From Patulibacter americanus DSM 16676 (GTDB taxonomy: Bacteria; Actinomycetota; Thermoleophilia; Solirubrobacterales; Solirubrobacteraceae): 64,000 nt of DNA. Where the stretch lies: NCBI RefSeq assembly GCF_000420025.1, contig NZ_ATUD01000003.1, positions 62,001 to 126,000 on the forward strand, in the 5' to 3' direction. The translations under genes were made by a program, and so were the position numbers. The notes beneath the pieces are model-generated. The model ran no database searches. It had not been told where the DNA came from and saw only the letters and a program-made list of their open reading frames with translations. How positions within the stretch are numbered: the stretch's first letter is position 1; each line of letters starts with the position of its first letter. Of the stretch, positions 57,232 through 64,000 are shown piece by piece.

Positions 57232-58409
57232 CCCGCGTCCGCACCCTGCTGCTGCTCGCGGCGCTCGTCCTCGTCACGCTGAACCTGCGCCCCGCGATCG
57301 TCGCGGTTTCGCCGCTCCTGGACGAGATCCGGGCCAGCACGGGCATGTCGGGGGCGGAGGCGAGCCTGCTGACCACGCTCCCCGTGTTCTGCTTCGGGGC
57401 GCTGGCGCCGCTCGCGCCGCGGCTGGCGCGGCGGTTCGGCGGCGAGGCGGTCATCGCGGGCGCGATGGTCGTCCTGGCGGCGGGCATCGTCGTGCGGGTG
57501 GTGCCGGGCACGGCGCTGCTGATCGGCGGCACGGTGCTCATCGGCGGGGCGATCGCCGTCTGCAACGTCCTGGTGCCCAGCGTCATCAAGCGCGACCTGC
57601 CGCACATCGCCGGGCTCGCGATGGGGGTCTACGCGATGGCGCTGACCGGCGGCGCGGCCCTCGCCGCCGGCCTGGCGATCCCGGTCGAGGACGCGCTCGG
57701 CACGGACTGGCGCGGCGGACTCGTCCCGTGGGTGCTCCCCGTCGTGCTGGCGCTGGTCGCGTGGCTGCCGGTCGTGCGGATCGTGCGGGCCCGCGGGGAG
57801 CAGAACGGGCACGCGGCGATGGCTGGCGGCCTGTGGCGCGACCCGGTCGCCTGGGCCGTCACGGGGTTCATGGGCCTGCAGACGCTCCAGTTCTACACCG
57901 CCACCGCGTGGGTGCCCACGATCTTCGTCGACCACGGCATGACCCAGGAGCGCGCCGGGTTGCTGCTGGCGCTCATGAACGTCGTCGGGGTCGGCAGCGC
58001 CCTGGCCGCGCCCGTGCTCGCCGGGCGGATGCGCCGCCAGGTCGGCCTGGGCGTGGGCAGCGTCGCGTTCTGGGCCGCGGCGTGGATCGGCATGCTGGCG
58101 GCGCCCGTCGGAGGGGCCCTCCTGTGGATGGTCCTGATGGGCGTGGCGCAGGGCGCGACGCTCGGCGTGGCGCTCACGCTGATGGTGCTCCGCTCACCCG
58201 ACGCCGCGCACACCGCCGAGCTCTCCGGCATGGCGCAGACCGTGGGCTATCTCGTCGGCGGCTTCGGTCCGCTGGCGATCGGCGCGCTCCACGACGCCAC
58301 GGGCGACTGGCAGGCGTCGATCGCAGTGCTGCTCGTGCTGCTCGTGCCGCTGACCGCGGTGGCGGTCCTGGCCGGCCGCGCGCGCCTCGTGCGTGGCGGC
58401 GCGGCCTGA
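57228..58409 (+). CDS. MFS transporter, CynX/NimT family
   Basis: A 393-aa protein with 12 predicted helices. The family opening is TLLLLAALVLVTLNLRPAIV (the TxxxLRxA/P signature of CynX/NimT), followed by SLLTTLPVFCFGALAPLAPR and VLVPSVIKRDLPHIAGLAMG. Members export or import small anions or nitroimidazole-like drugs; specificity is unknown. The GTG start is at 57228. The gene ends convergently against cbiD with a shared perfect hairpin between them. Confidence 0.87.
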   Translation: MTRVRTLLLLAALVLVTLNLRPAIVAVSPLLDEIRASTGMSGAEASLLTTLPVFCFGALAPLAPRLARRFGGEAVIAGAMVVLAAGIVVRVVPGTALLIGGTVLIGGAIAVCNVLVPSVIKRDLPHIAGLAMGVYAMALTGGAALAAGLAIPVEDALGTDWRGGLVPWVLPVVLALVAWLPVVRIVRARGEQNGHAAMAGGLWRDPVAWAVTGFMGLQTLQFYTATAWVPTIFVDHGMTQERAGLLLALMNVVGVGSALAAPVLAGRMRRQVGLGVGSVAFWAAAWIGMLAAPVGGALLWMVLMGVAQGATLGVALTLMVLRSPDAAHTAELSGMAQTVGYLVGGFGPLAIGALHDATGDWQASIAVLLVLLVPLTAVAVLAGRARLVRGGAA

Positions 58410-58423
58410 GCCGGTGAAGTTCT

Positions 58424-58450
58424 CCTCCTCCCGCGCGGCGCGGGAGGAGG
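58424..58450. terminator. Bidirectional terminator hairpin between cynX and cbiD
   Basis: A perfect 13-bp inverted repeat, CCTCCTCCCGCGC and GCGCGGGAGGAGG, around a single G, between convergent genes. A few unpaired bases at the centre would form the loop. Confidence 0.75.
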
Positions 58451-58517
58451 CGCGGGGGAGAGATACCCCGGCCGGCGACGCGGCATGCACGCGCACGGCG
58501 GAGGGGAGCCCTTGCGC

Positions 58518-59852
58518 TCAGTCGACGGGCGGCGGCGCCAGCTCACGCGCCGCCAGCGCGACGGCCTGCGGCGACCGCCCGGCCACCCGCTCCGCGGCGA
58601 AGTCCGTGAGGATCACCCGCACGGGCAGCGCGCCCTTGATGTAGCCCGCCATGGTGTCCTCGGCGTGGCCGCAGAGGAGGTCGGTGGCGCGCGCCAGGCC
58701 GCGCGCCTCCCACAGTTCGAACGCGTGCCGCGCCGTTCGCACCGTGGCGACCTCGGCCGCCAGCGTCTCGTCGCCGCCGGCGGCGCGGGTCACGTCGGCG
58801 AGGAACGCGGGGTCGACCTTCGACCGCGCGGAGTGCGTCATGAGCTCGCCGGCGGCGACCTTCGCGAGCTTGCCGGCCATGCCGACCATCACGACCTCGT
58901 CGAGCCCGAGCGTCCGGGCGCGCTTGAGGGAGTAGCCGATGAAGTCGCCGACCTCGATGAAGCAGACGGGATCGAGCTCGGGCAGCAGCCGGCGCGCGAA
59001 GCGCTCGGAGCGCCCGCCCGTCGTGAGCACGGCGGTGCCCATGCCCTGCGCGTGCATCACGTCGATCGCCTGGCCGACGGACGCCCGCCACGCGGCGCTC
59101 GAGAAGGGCCGGACGATGCCGCTCGTGCCGAGGATCGAGATGCCGCCGACGATCCCCAGGCGCGGGTTCGACGTCTTCTGGGCCAGGTCGTTCCCGCCGG
59201 GCACGCTGATCTCGACGACCGCGCCGTCGCGCTCCAGGTCGACGACGTCGGAGAGCGCGGCGGCGATCTGCTTGCGCGGGCCCGCGTTGACCGCCGGGCC
59301 GCCGACGTCGAGCCCCAGCCCGGTGCGGGTGACGGTGCCCACGCCCTCGCCGGCGACGAACGTGACGCCCGCGCCCGTCGCGGCCTCGGCGCCCGTGCCG
59401 CCGCCGTCCGTGGCGCCCACGCGGCGGTGCAGCGTGAGGGTGACGGTGATGTGCGCGCCGTGGGTGACGTCGGGGTCGTCGCCGGCGTCCTTGACCACGA
59501 CGGCCCGCGCCGTGTCGGGCCCGACCCGCTCGCACGACAGCACGGGCAGCCGCGCCCGGCCGGCGCCGCGGACGAGCGCGACCTCGACCTCGTCGGGCGC
59601 GGCGCCGTCGACGAGGAGCAGCGCGCACGCCTTCGCGGCCACGGACGAGCAGGTCCCCGTCGTCCAACCCGTGCGCAGGCCGTCCGAGGAGCGGCGGGAG
59701 CTGAGGCGGTCGGGCTGGGCGGGGGCGCCGCCGGTGGGGGCGTCCTCGTCGTCGGCGTCCGTCGCCGGGGCCTTCGTCACCGCGTCGTCGGCGGTCGGGG
59801 CCTCGTCGGCGGACGGGACCTGCGCTGGGGCGTGGGGGGTGGGCTCGGCCAT
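58518..59852 (-). CDS. cbiD: Cobalt-precorrin-5B C1-methyltransferase
   Basis: A 444-aa enzyme of the early-cobalt (anaerobic-type) cobalamin pathway that methylates C1 during ring contraction. The core begins at residue about 59 with LRTGWTTGTCSSVAAKACAL, the G-x-T-T-G-T-C motif, and includes VNAGPRKQIAAAL, GNDLAQKTSNPRLGIVGGIS and TTGGRSERFARRLLPELDP. Residues 1-57 are an extra acidic, low-complexity tail. The start ATG 59852 has GGGGGAG and a TACCGT about 12 nt upstream. It is the last gene of the leftward cobalamin block, after an interposed esterase. Confidence 0.93.
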   Translation of the reverse strand: MAEPTPHAPAQVPSADEAPTADDAVTKAPATDADDEDAPTGGAPAQPDRLSSRRSSDGLRTGWTTGTCSSVAAKACALLLVDGAAPDEVEVALVRGAGRARLPVLSCERVGPDTARAVVVKDAGDDPDVTHGAHITVTLTLHRRVGATDGGGTGAEAATGAGVTFVAGEGVGTVTRTGLGLDVGGPAVNAGPRKQIAAALSDVVDLERDGAVVEISVPGGNDLAQKTSNPRLGIVGGISILGTSGIVRPFSSAAWRASVGQAIDVMHAQGMGTAVLTTGGRSERFARRLLPELDPVCFIEVGDFIGYSLKRARTLGLDEVVMVGMAGKLAKVAAGELMTHSARSKVDPAFLADVTRAAGGDETLAAEVATVRTARHAFELWEARGLARATDLLCGHAEDTMAGYIKGALPVRVILTDFAAERVAGRSPQAVALAARELAPPPVD

Positions 59853-59891
59853 CGGCTCCCCCGGACGGTAGCGCCCGGGAGAGCCGCCCCC

Positions 59892-61382
59892 TCAGCGCAG
59901 CCCGTCCCAGACCTGCCGCCGCTCCCCGCGGGGGTCGACCTCGACCGCCCCAGCGCCGTCCGCGCCGCCGAAGATCCGCACCTGCCGGTCGTCGGGGGCG
60001 TAGGGCGCCCAGCCCGGGTTGCCGTCGCGGACGAACGCGACCCACGCGGCGTGCATCTCGTCGGCCAGCGCCTGCGGGGCGTCGGGGCCGACCAGGCCCC
60101 AGCCGGACTCGACGGCCAACGTGTCGAACGCGAACCCGATCTCCACGGCGTGCGCCGCGCCGAAGTCGCCGCCCTGCACGGGCGAGCGCCAGCGGAACTC
60201 GTAGACGTAGGTCGGCGCCGGGCCGTCCGCGCGGGCCTCGGCGGCACGCAGGGCGGGCACGCGGAAGAACCAATCCGTGATGACCTGCTCCACGCCCTGG
60301 CCCGGGGTGGCCTCGTCGGCGTAGGCGGCCGCCGCCTCGGCCGGCACGCCGTAGACCGCCGCCGTCGCGGGGATCGCCTCGGCCGTCACGTGGGGGAGGA
60401 TCCCCATCGGCACGAGCCAGAACCGGTACTCCTCCTCGTTGCACCCGATCAGCAGCGAGACGTCGGCGCCGGCACCCTGCTGCAGCGCCTCGATCGGCCG
60501 GCGGGGCACGACGTCGCCCGCCACGACCGGCTCGAACGCCATGCCGTCCAGCCCGACGGCGCCCCAGGCCGCGCGGTCCGACGACGAGACCTCGAGGGAC
60601 AGCGCGCCCTGCGCGGCGAGGAACTCGCCGAGGGGGACGGTCGCGAACGCGGCGGCGGTGGGCTCGACGCCCAGGCGCCGGCCCAGCTCGGCCGCGACCC
60701 GCGTCGCGCTCTCCGGCGTCTGCACGTGCTGCCCGGCCCCGGACTCCGCGATCACGCCGCGGAACAGCCCGCGCCCGCGCTCGGCGGCCAGCAGCGTCAC
60801 GGCGCTCATCGCTCCGGCCGACTCGCCGGCGATCGTCACGCGCTCCGGGTCGCCGCCGAACGCTGCGATCTCGCGCCGGACCCACTCCAGTGCGGCGAGC
60901 TGGTCGAGCAGCCCGCGGTTGTCCGGCGCGTCGGGCAGGTGCCCGAACCCGTCCATGCCCAGGCGGTAGTTGATCGTCACGCAGACCACGCCGTCGCGGG
61001 CGAACGCATCGCCCTTGTAGGACTCGACCGCGCCCGTGCCGCCGCGGAACGCGCCGCCGTGGATCCAGACGAGCACCGGCAGGCGCGCGTCCGGGTCGGC
61101 GCGGGGCGTCCAGACGTTGAGGTTCAGCACGTCGTCGCCCGGGACGATCGGGTCGGAGAGGATCTGATCGAACGGCGGGACCGGCGGCAGCTTGGCCGGC
61201 GTGGGGCCGTAGGCGGTGGCGTCGCGCTCGCCCTCCCACGCGGGGGCCGGCGCGGGCTCCGCGAACCGCAGGGGGCCGACGGGCGCCGCGGCGTAGGGGA
61301 TGCCGCGGAACACGTCGGCGTCGCCCTCCCGGACGCCGCGGACGGCGCCGCTCGAGATGACGACGACGGGAGCCTCGCTCAT
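59892..61382 (-). CDS. Type B carboxylesterase
   Basis: A 496-aa alpha/beta hydrolase. The oxyanion block is LPVLVWIHGGAFRGGTGAVE. The nucleophile serine is in VTIAGESAGAMSAVTLLAAE (G-E-S-A-G), the acid in LLIGCNEEEYRF and the His in GDFGAAHAVEIGFAF. The N-terminal signature VFRGIPYAAAPVGPLRF is that of the COesterase family (para-nitrobenzyl esterase-like). No signal peptide. ATG 61382 is preferred over GTG 61403 because TAGCGT stands 7 nt upstream. It interrupts the cobalamin gene block but has its own promoter, so a role in cobalamin synthesis is not implied. Confidence 0.9.
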   Translation of the reverse strand: MSEAPVVVISSGAVRGVREGDADVFRGIPYAAAPVGPLRFAEPAPAPAWEGERDATAYGPTPAKLPPVPPFDQILSDPIVPGDDVLNLNVWTPRADPDARLPVLVWIHGGAFRGGTGAVESYKGDAFARDGVVCVTINYRLGMDGFGHLPDAPDNRGLLDQLAALEWVRREIAAFGGDPERVTIAGESAGAMSAVTLLAAERGRGLFRGVIAESGAGQHVQTPESATRVAAELGRRLGVEPTAAAFATVPLGEFLAAQGALSLEVSSSDRAAWGAVGLDGMAFEPVVAGDVVPRRPIEALQQGAGADVSLLIGCNEEEYRFWLVPMGILPHVTAEAIPATAAVYGVPAEAAAAYADEATPGQGVEQVITDWFFRVPALRAAEARADGPAPTYVYEFRWRSPVQGGDFGAAHAVEIGFAFDTLAVESGWGLVGPDAPQALADEMHAAWVAFVRDGNPGWAPYAPDDRQVRIFGGADGAGAVEVDPRGERRQVWDGLR

Positions 61383-61389
61383 CGGCGCC

Positions 61390-61395
61390 ACGCTA
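61390..61395 (-). promoter_or_regulatory. -10 element of the carboxylesterase gene (leaderless)
   Basis: TAGCGT on the minus strand, 7 nt before ATG 61382. It decides between two possible starts. Confidence 0.6.
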
Positions 61396-61441
61396 TCGGT
61401 CACGGTCGGCCGGAGCGGGCGGCGCGCCCGGCGGAGGGCGG

Positions 61442-62395
61442 TCAGCCGCGGGTCGGACCCGACCCGTCGGGCGCGCCGGGGTCGGCGGCGGTGGCGCCGG
61501 CGTCCACCTGGGCGCCGCCGTCCGTCTGGGCCTCACCGTCCGCCTTCGCCCCACCGTCCTTGTACCGCGCCGGGCTCCCGAGCCGCCGGTAGCGGTGCCC
61601 GTACGTCGGCCGGTACACGTGGGAGCGCCGCTCCTCCTCGCCCGAGGCCAGCCCGGGCCCCAGGATGATCAGCGCCTGCGTGGTGATCTTGTGCGCCTTG
61701 AGCGTCGCGGCCAGCTCGTCCAGGCGGCAGCGCAACAGGACCTCGTCGGGCCAGGAGACGCGGTAGCCGATGGCCACGGGCGCGTCGGGCGCGTAGCCGC
61801 CGGCGATGAGGTCGGCGACGAGCTCGCGGGGGCGGCGCACGGACAGGTAGAGCGCCATCGTCGTGCCGTGCGCGGCGAGGTCCTGCAGCCGCTCGTTCTC
61901 CGGCATCGGCACGCGCACGGCGCGGCGGGTCAGGATGAGCGACTGCGCCACCTCGGGCACCGTCAGCTCCTGGCCGAGCGCCGCGGCCATCGCGGAGAGC
62001 GAGCCGACGCCGGGGACGATCTCGTACGGCAGGTCCATCCGCCGGCAGGCGTTGATCTGCTCGTGCAGCGTGGCGTAGACGGACGGATCCCCGGACTGCA
62101 GCCGGCAGACCGTCAGGCCCTCGCGGCGTGCGCGCGCGAAGAGCTGGATGACGTCCTCGAGCGTGTGGTCGTCGCTCGTGAAGATCTCGGCGTCGGGGCG
62201 CGCGTGCTCCATCACCTCGGGGGGGACGAGGCTGCGGGGCCACACGACGACGTCGGCCTCGCCGAGCACCCGCGCGCCGCGCAGCGTGATGAGGTCTGCC
62301 GCGCCGGGGCCGGCGCCGACGAAGACGACCCGCCCGCGGGAGCCGTCGTCGGCGGGGTCGTCGACCGTCTCCGGGGTGTTCTCCGGCGTGCTCAC
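61442..62395 (-). CDS. cbiF: Precorrin-4 / cobalt-precorrin-4 C11-methyltransferase
   Basis: A 317-aa SAM-dependent methyltransferase of corrin ring synthesis. The family motifs are VVFVGAGPGAADLITLRGAR (the G-A-G-P-G-x-x-D-L-x-T SAM loop), VCRLQSGDPSVYATLHEQIN and EIVPGVGSLSAMAAALGQEL. It matches CobM/CbiF rather than other precorrin methylases (YEIVPGVGS, RAVRVPMPENE). The C-terminal about 40 residues are a Gly/Ala/Asp-rich tail. The GTG start at 62395 overlaps the preceding gene's stop (GTGA). Confidence 0.92.
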   Translation of the reverse strand: MSTPENTPETVDDPADDGSRGRVVFVGAGPGAADLITLRGARVLGEADVVVWPRSLVPPEVMEHARPDAEIFTSDDHTLEDVIQLFARARREGLTVCRLQSGDPSVYATLHEQINACRRMDLPYEIVPGVGSLSAMAAALGQELTVPEVAQSLILTRRAVRVPMPENERLQDLAAHGTTMALYLSVRRPRELVADLIAGGYAPDAPVAIGYRVSWPDEVLLRCRLDELAATLKAHKITTQALIILGPGLASGEEERRSHVYRPTYGHRYRRLGSPARYKDGGAKADGEAQTDGGAQVDAGATAADPGAPDGSGPTRG

Positions 62396-62991
62396 GCGCG
62401 CACCCCCGCGGCGTCGAGCAGGTGCGCGACCCGCTCCAGCGTCCAGGGGACGACGATCAGGCTCGCGTGCAGGCCCGGGGCGGCCCAGCCCTCGGGGCGC
62501 CCCGCGAGCCTCCAGGCGGGCGTGTCGCCGGCGGTGACGTCGAGGGCGATCGCGGCGGAGGGCCGTCCGACGCGGCGCTCCCCGGCGCGGTGCAGCGGCC
62601 CGTCGCCGGCGGCGGTGAGCTCGACGGCGTCGGGCACGCCGCCCCGTCCGGCGCGGGCGACGGCGGGCAGGAGGTCGCACATGGCCTGGTCGTCCAGGCG
62701 CTCGGTCAGGTAGGCCACCCCGCCGCCTTCGGCGACGATCGGCGCGCCGCGGCGGTGCAGCGCGACGACGGAGGCCCGCAGCGCGGCGTTGCCGGAAAGC
62801 CCCTCGGCGTGCGGCACCGGGGCACCGTCGCCGAGCACGAACGCGACCGCGTCGTCGGGGAGCGCGGCGTCCGAGGCCAGGTCGACGGTCTGCAGCGCGG
62901 CGCCCAGGACGGTCAGCGCCTCGCGCAGCGGCCGCGGCGGGTCGAGCAGCGCGGGACCGCCCGCGACGGCGACGACGGGACGGGGGCTCAT
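62392..62991 (-). CDS. Stand-alone CobB/CbiA-like glutaminase domain with altered active site
   Basis: A 199-aa protein resembling only the C-terminal class I glutaminase half of cobyrinate a,c-diamide synthase: VVAVAGGPALLDPPRPLREA, PHAEGLSGNAALRASVVALH and APIVAEGGGVAYLTERLDDQ. In CobB/CbiA the last block has the nucleophile cysteine (A-E-C-G-G); here the residue is Gly89, so glutamine hydrolysis should be lost. A late LHASLIVVPW may keep the His region. No ATP-binding synthetase half is attached. It overlaps both neighbours by 4 nt (ATGA and GTGA), so it is a genuine operon member, perhaps a scaffold or chaperone. Confidence 0.75.
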   Translation of the reverse strand: MSPRPVVAVAGGPALLDPPRPLREALTVLGAALQTVDLASDAALPDDAVAFVLGDGAPVPHAEGLSGNAALRASVVALHRRGAPIVAEGGGVAYLTERLDDQAMCDLLPAVARAGRGGVPDAVELTAAGDGPLHRAGERRVGRPSAAIALDVTAGDTPAWRLAGRPEGWAAPGLHASLIVVPWTLERVAHLLDAAGVRA

Positions 62992-64000
62992 ACGGGGGCT
63001 CCGGCGACGGGGATGCGCGAGGGGACGGGCCGGCGGCGGGTCGCCGGGTCCGGCTCGCCGGTCAGGACGCTCACGGGCAGCAGCCGGGCGCCGGCGGCGT
63101 CGGCGATGCGGCGGCCGAGGCCGAGGCGCACGCGCCCCTGCTCCGCGTCGAAGACGACGACGCCGTCGGCGGTCCGGCCGAGGCCCTCGGCGGCGCGCTC
63201 GGCGGCGTGCAGCCCGGCCTTCCCGCCCGACGCACGCCCGTCCGTGACGACGACGCAGAGGGAGCGGCGCTGCGGGTCGCGGCGGCGGTGGGCGGCGATG
63301 AGGGTGGTCGCGGCGCCGAGGCCGGCGGCCAGCGGGGTGCCGCCGCCCGTGGGCAGCCGGCGCAGGCGCTCCGCGGCGCGCTCGACGGAGCTCGTCGGCT
63401 CGAGCACCACCTCGGCCCGTCCGCCGCGGAACGCGACGACGGCCACGCGGTCACGGCGCTGGTAGGCGTCCATGAGCAGGCCGAGCGCCGCGTCCTTCAC
63501 GGCGACCATCCGCTTGCGCGCGCCCATGGAGCCGGAGGCGTCGACGCAGAAGACGACCAGCGTGCCCTCGCGGCCGGCGCGGATCGGCGTGCGGTGGTCC
63601 TCGGTCCGGACGTCGATGCGGGGGCGGGACGTGCCGGCGCCCGGAGCGTCGGAGGTGCGTCCGGTCCGAGCCGCCGTCGCGCCGCGCAACGCGGCCGCGC
63701 GCAGCGTCGCGGGGACGGCCAGGTCGTCCGTGGCGTGCTCTCGCAGGCGCACGTCGACGGGCTGTCCGTGGTCGCCGCTCGTGCGGCCGCGGCGACCGGC
63801 CACGCCGCCGCGTCCGCCGCGGGCGAGGGAGAGCAGCGAGCCGACGCCGGAGCCCGCACCCGCGCCGGCCGGAGCGTCCGTGCGCTCGCGTGCGGCGGCG
63901 CCGGGGCGGAAGGGGCGCTCCTCGGTCCCGCCGGGCGGGACGGGGGCGTTCGGCGCGGACCCGGTGGCCTGCTCGGCCGCGTCGCCGGACGGGGCGTCGC
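62988..64000 (-). CDS. Chelatase D-subunit-like VWA protein (ChlD/CobT type), C-terminal part
   Basis: The gene runs off the right edge; 337 codons are visible with the frame open to the last base. The visible part starts in a low-complexity linker (EERPFRPGAAARERTDAPAG) and an Arg/Gly segment (LARGGRGGVAGRRGRTSG), typical of the middle of BchD/ChlD. It is followed by a von Willebrand A domain with the MIDAS motif FCVDASGSMGARKRM, RLPTGGGTPLAAGL and VVVTDGRAS. In cobalamin operons this partner, with a ChlI-type ATPase and CobN, inserts cobalt. The next gene overlaps by ATGA. Confidence 0.85.
   Translation of the reverse strand, partial: DAPSGDAAEQATGSAPNAPVPPGGTEERPFRPGAAARERTDAPAGAGAGSGVGSLLSLARGGRGGVAGRRGRTSGDHGQPVDVRLREHATDDLAVPATLRAAALRGATAARTGRTSDAPGAGTSRPRIDVRTEDHRTPIRAGREGTLVVFCVDASGSMGARKRMVAVKDAALGLLMDAYQRRDRVAVVAFRGGRAEVVLEPTSSVERAAERLRRLPTGGGTPLAAGLGAATTLIAAHRRRDPQRRSLCVVVTDGRASGGKAGLHAAERAAEGLGRTADGVVVFDAEQGRVRLGLGRRIADAAGARLLPVSVLTGEPDPATRRRPVPSRIPVAGAPV

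Noticed and set aside
1..64000. Long open frames opposite or out of register with the annotated genes (for example several of 500-1200 codons)
   Set aside because: They are Arg/Gly/Ala-rich shadows caused by high GC. They lack family motifs and overlap genes with clear conserved motifs.
1..64000. CRISPR arrays, insertion sequences, prophage genes, rRNA or tRNA genes
   Set aside because: No regularly spaced repeats, transposase or integrase motifs, or rRNA/tRNA sequence signatures were found on either strand.

Overview
This 64 kb window is a very GC-rich, gene-dense bacterial chromosome segment. The gene complement points to a high-GC actinobacterium, probably of the Thermoleophilia/Solirubrobacterales type; this placement is inference. 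The supporting features are TetR/MarR/MerR/AraC regulators next to redox enzymes, an actinobacterial-type SOS box, many GTG/TTG starts, many genes that appear leaderless, a mixed cobalamin locus and secreted Tat substrates. I see no rRNA, tRNA, CRISPR array, insertion sequence or phage gene. No stretch longer than about 300 bases lacks a gene.

Layout. 1-6.7 kb: the start of an SDR gene (cut by the window edge), rpiA, then a formate dehydrogenase operon read leftwards (fdhA-fdhB-nrfD type, GTGA overlaps). fdhA is interrupted by an in-frame TGA that is almost certainly selenocysteine, followed by a SECIS hairpin. 6.8-12.8 kb: a class IV aminotransferase with a divergent MerR regulator sharing a textbook MerR promoter, a CpdA-like phosphodiesterase, a GNAT, an EcfT subunit, an MFS transporter and a small protein under a LexA-type SOS box. 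12.9-22.7 kb: redox enzymes and regulators (aldo/keto reductase/AraC, TetR, azoreductase/MarR, CYTH), a lipid-type acyl-CoA dehydrogenase/SDR pair behind a strong dyad, a quinone oxidoreductase, a stand-alone CheB domain and two hypotheticals.

22.7-25.4 kb: the most unusual region. An acetolactate synthase gene (ilvB, without ilvN/ilvC) is preceded by a Val/Leu-rich leader peptide whose coding RNA holds three consecutive hairpins and is followed by a terminator-like hairpin (a transcription attenuator). Two short paralogous microproteins flank the attenuator; the second overlaps the ilvB start. 25.4-37.2 kb: secreted and envelope proteins (Asp-box propeller, OmpA-like protein, two clan-A glycosidase-like proteins, Tat ferritin-like protein) and a second molybdopterin oxidoreductase. 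37.4-52.9 kb: serine hydrolase, amino-acid permease, aldo/keto reductase, DUF1963 and DUF1269 proteins, YbaK, NUDIX, patatin, FAD dehydrogenase and PhoD.

53-57 kb: a fused Mug-type DNA glycosylase/glycerate kinase translationally coupled to a GlxA-type regulator, divergent from a DJ-1/PfpI-isochorismatase pair. 57.2-64 kb: a CynX-type transporter and a cobalamin block read leftwards (chelatase VWA subunit, a catalytically altered CobB-like glutaminase domain, CbiF/CobM, an esterase, CbiD).

A window-wide pattern is a TA(N3)T hexamer exactly 6-7 nt before the start codon of at least fifteen genes. It indicates leaderless transcription and was used here to choose several starts.
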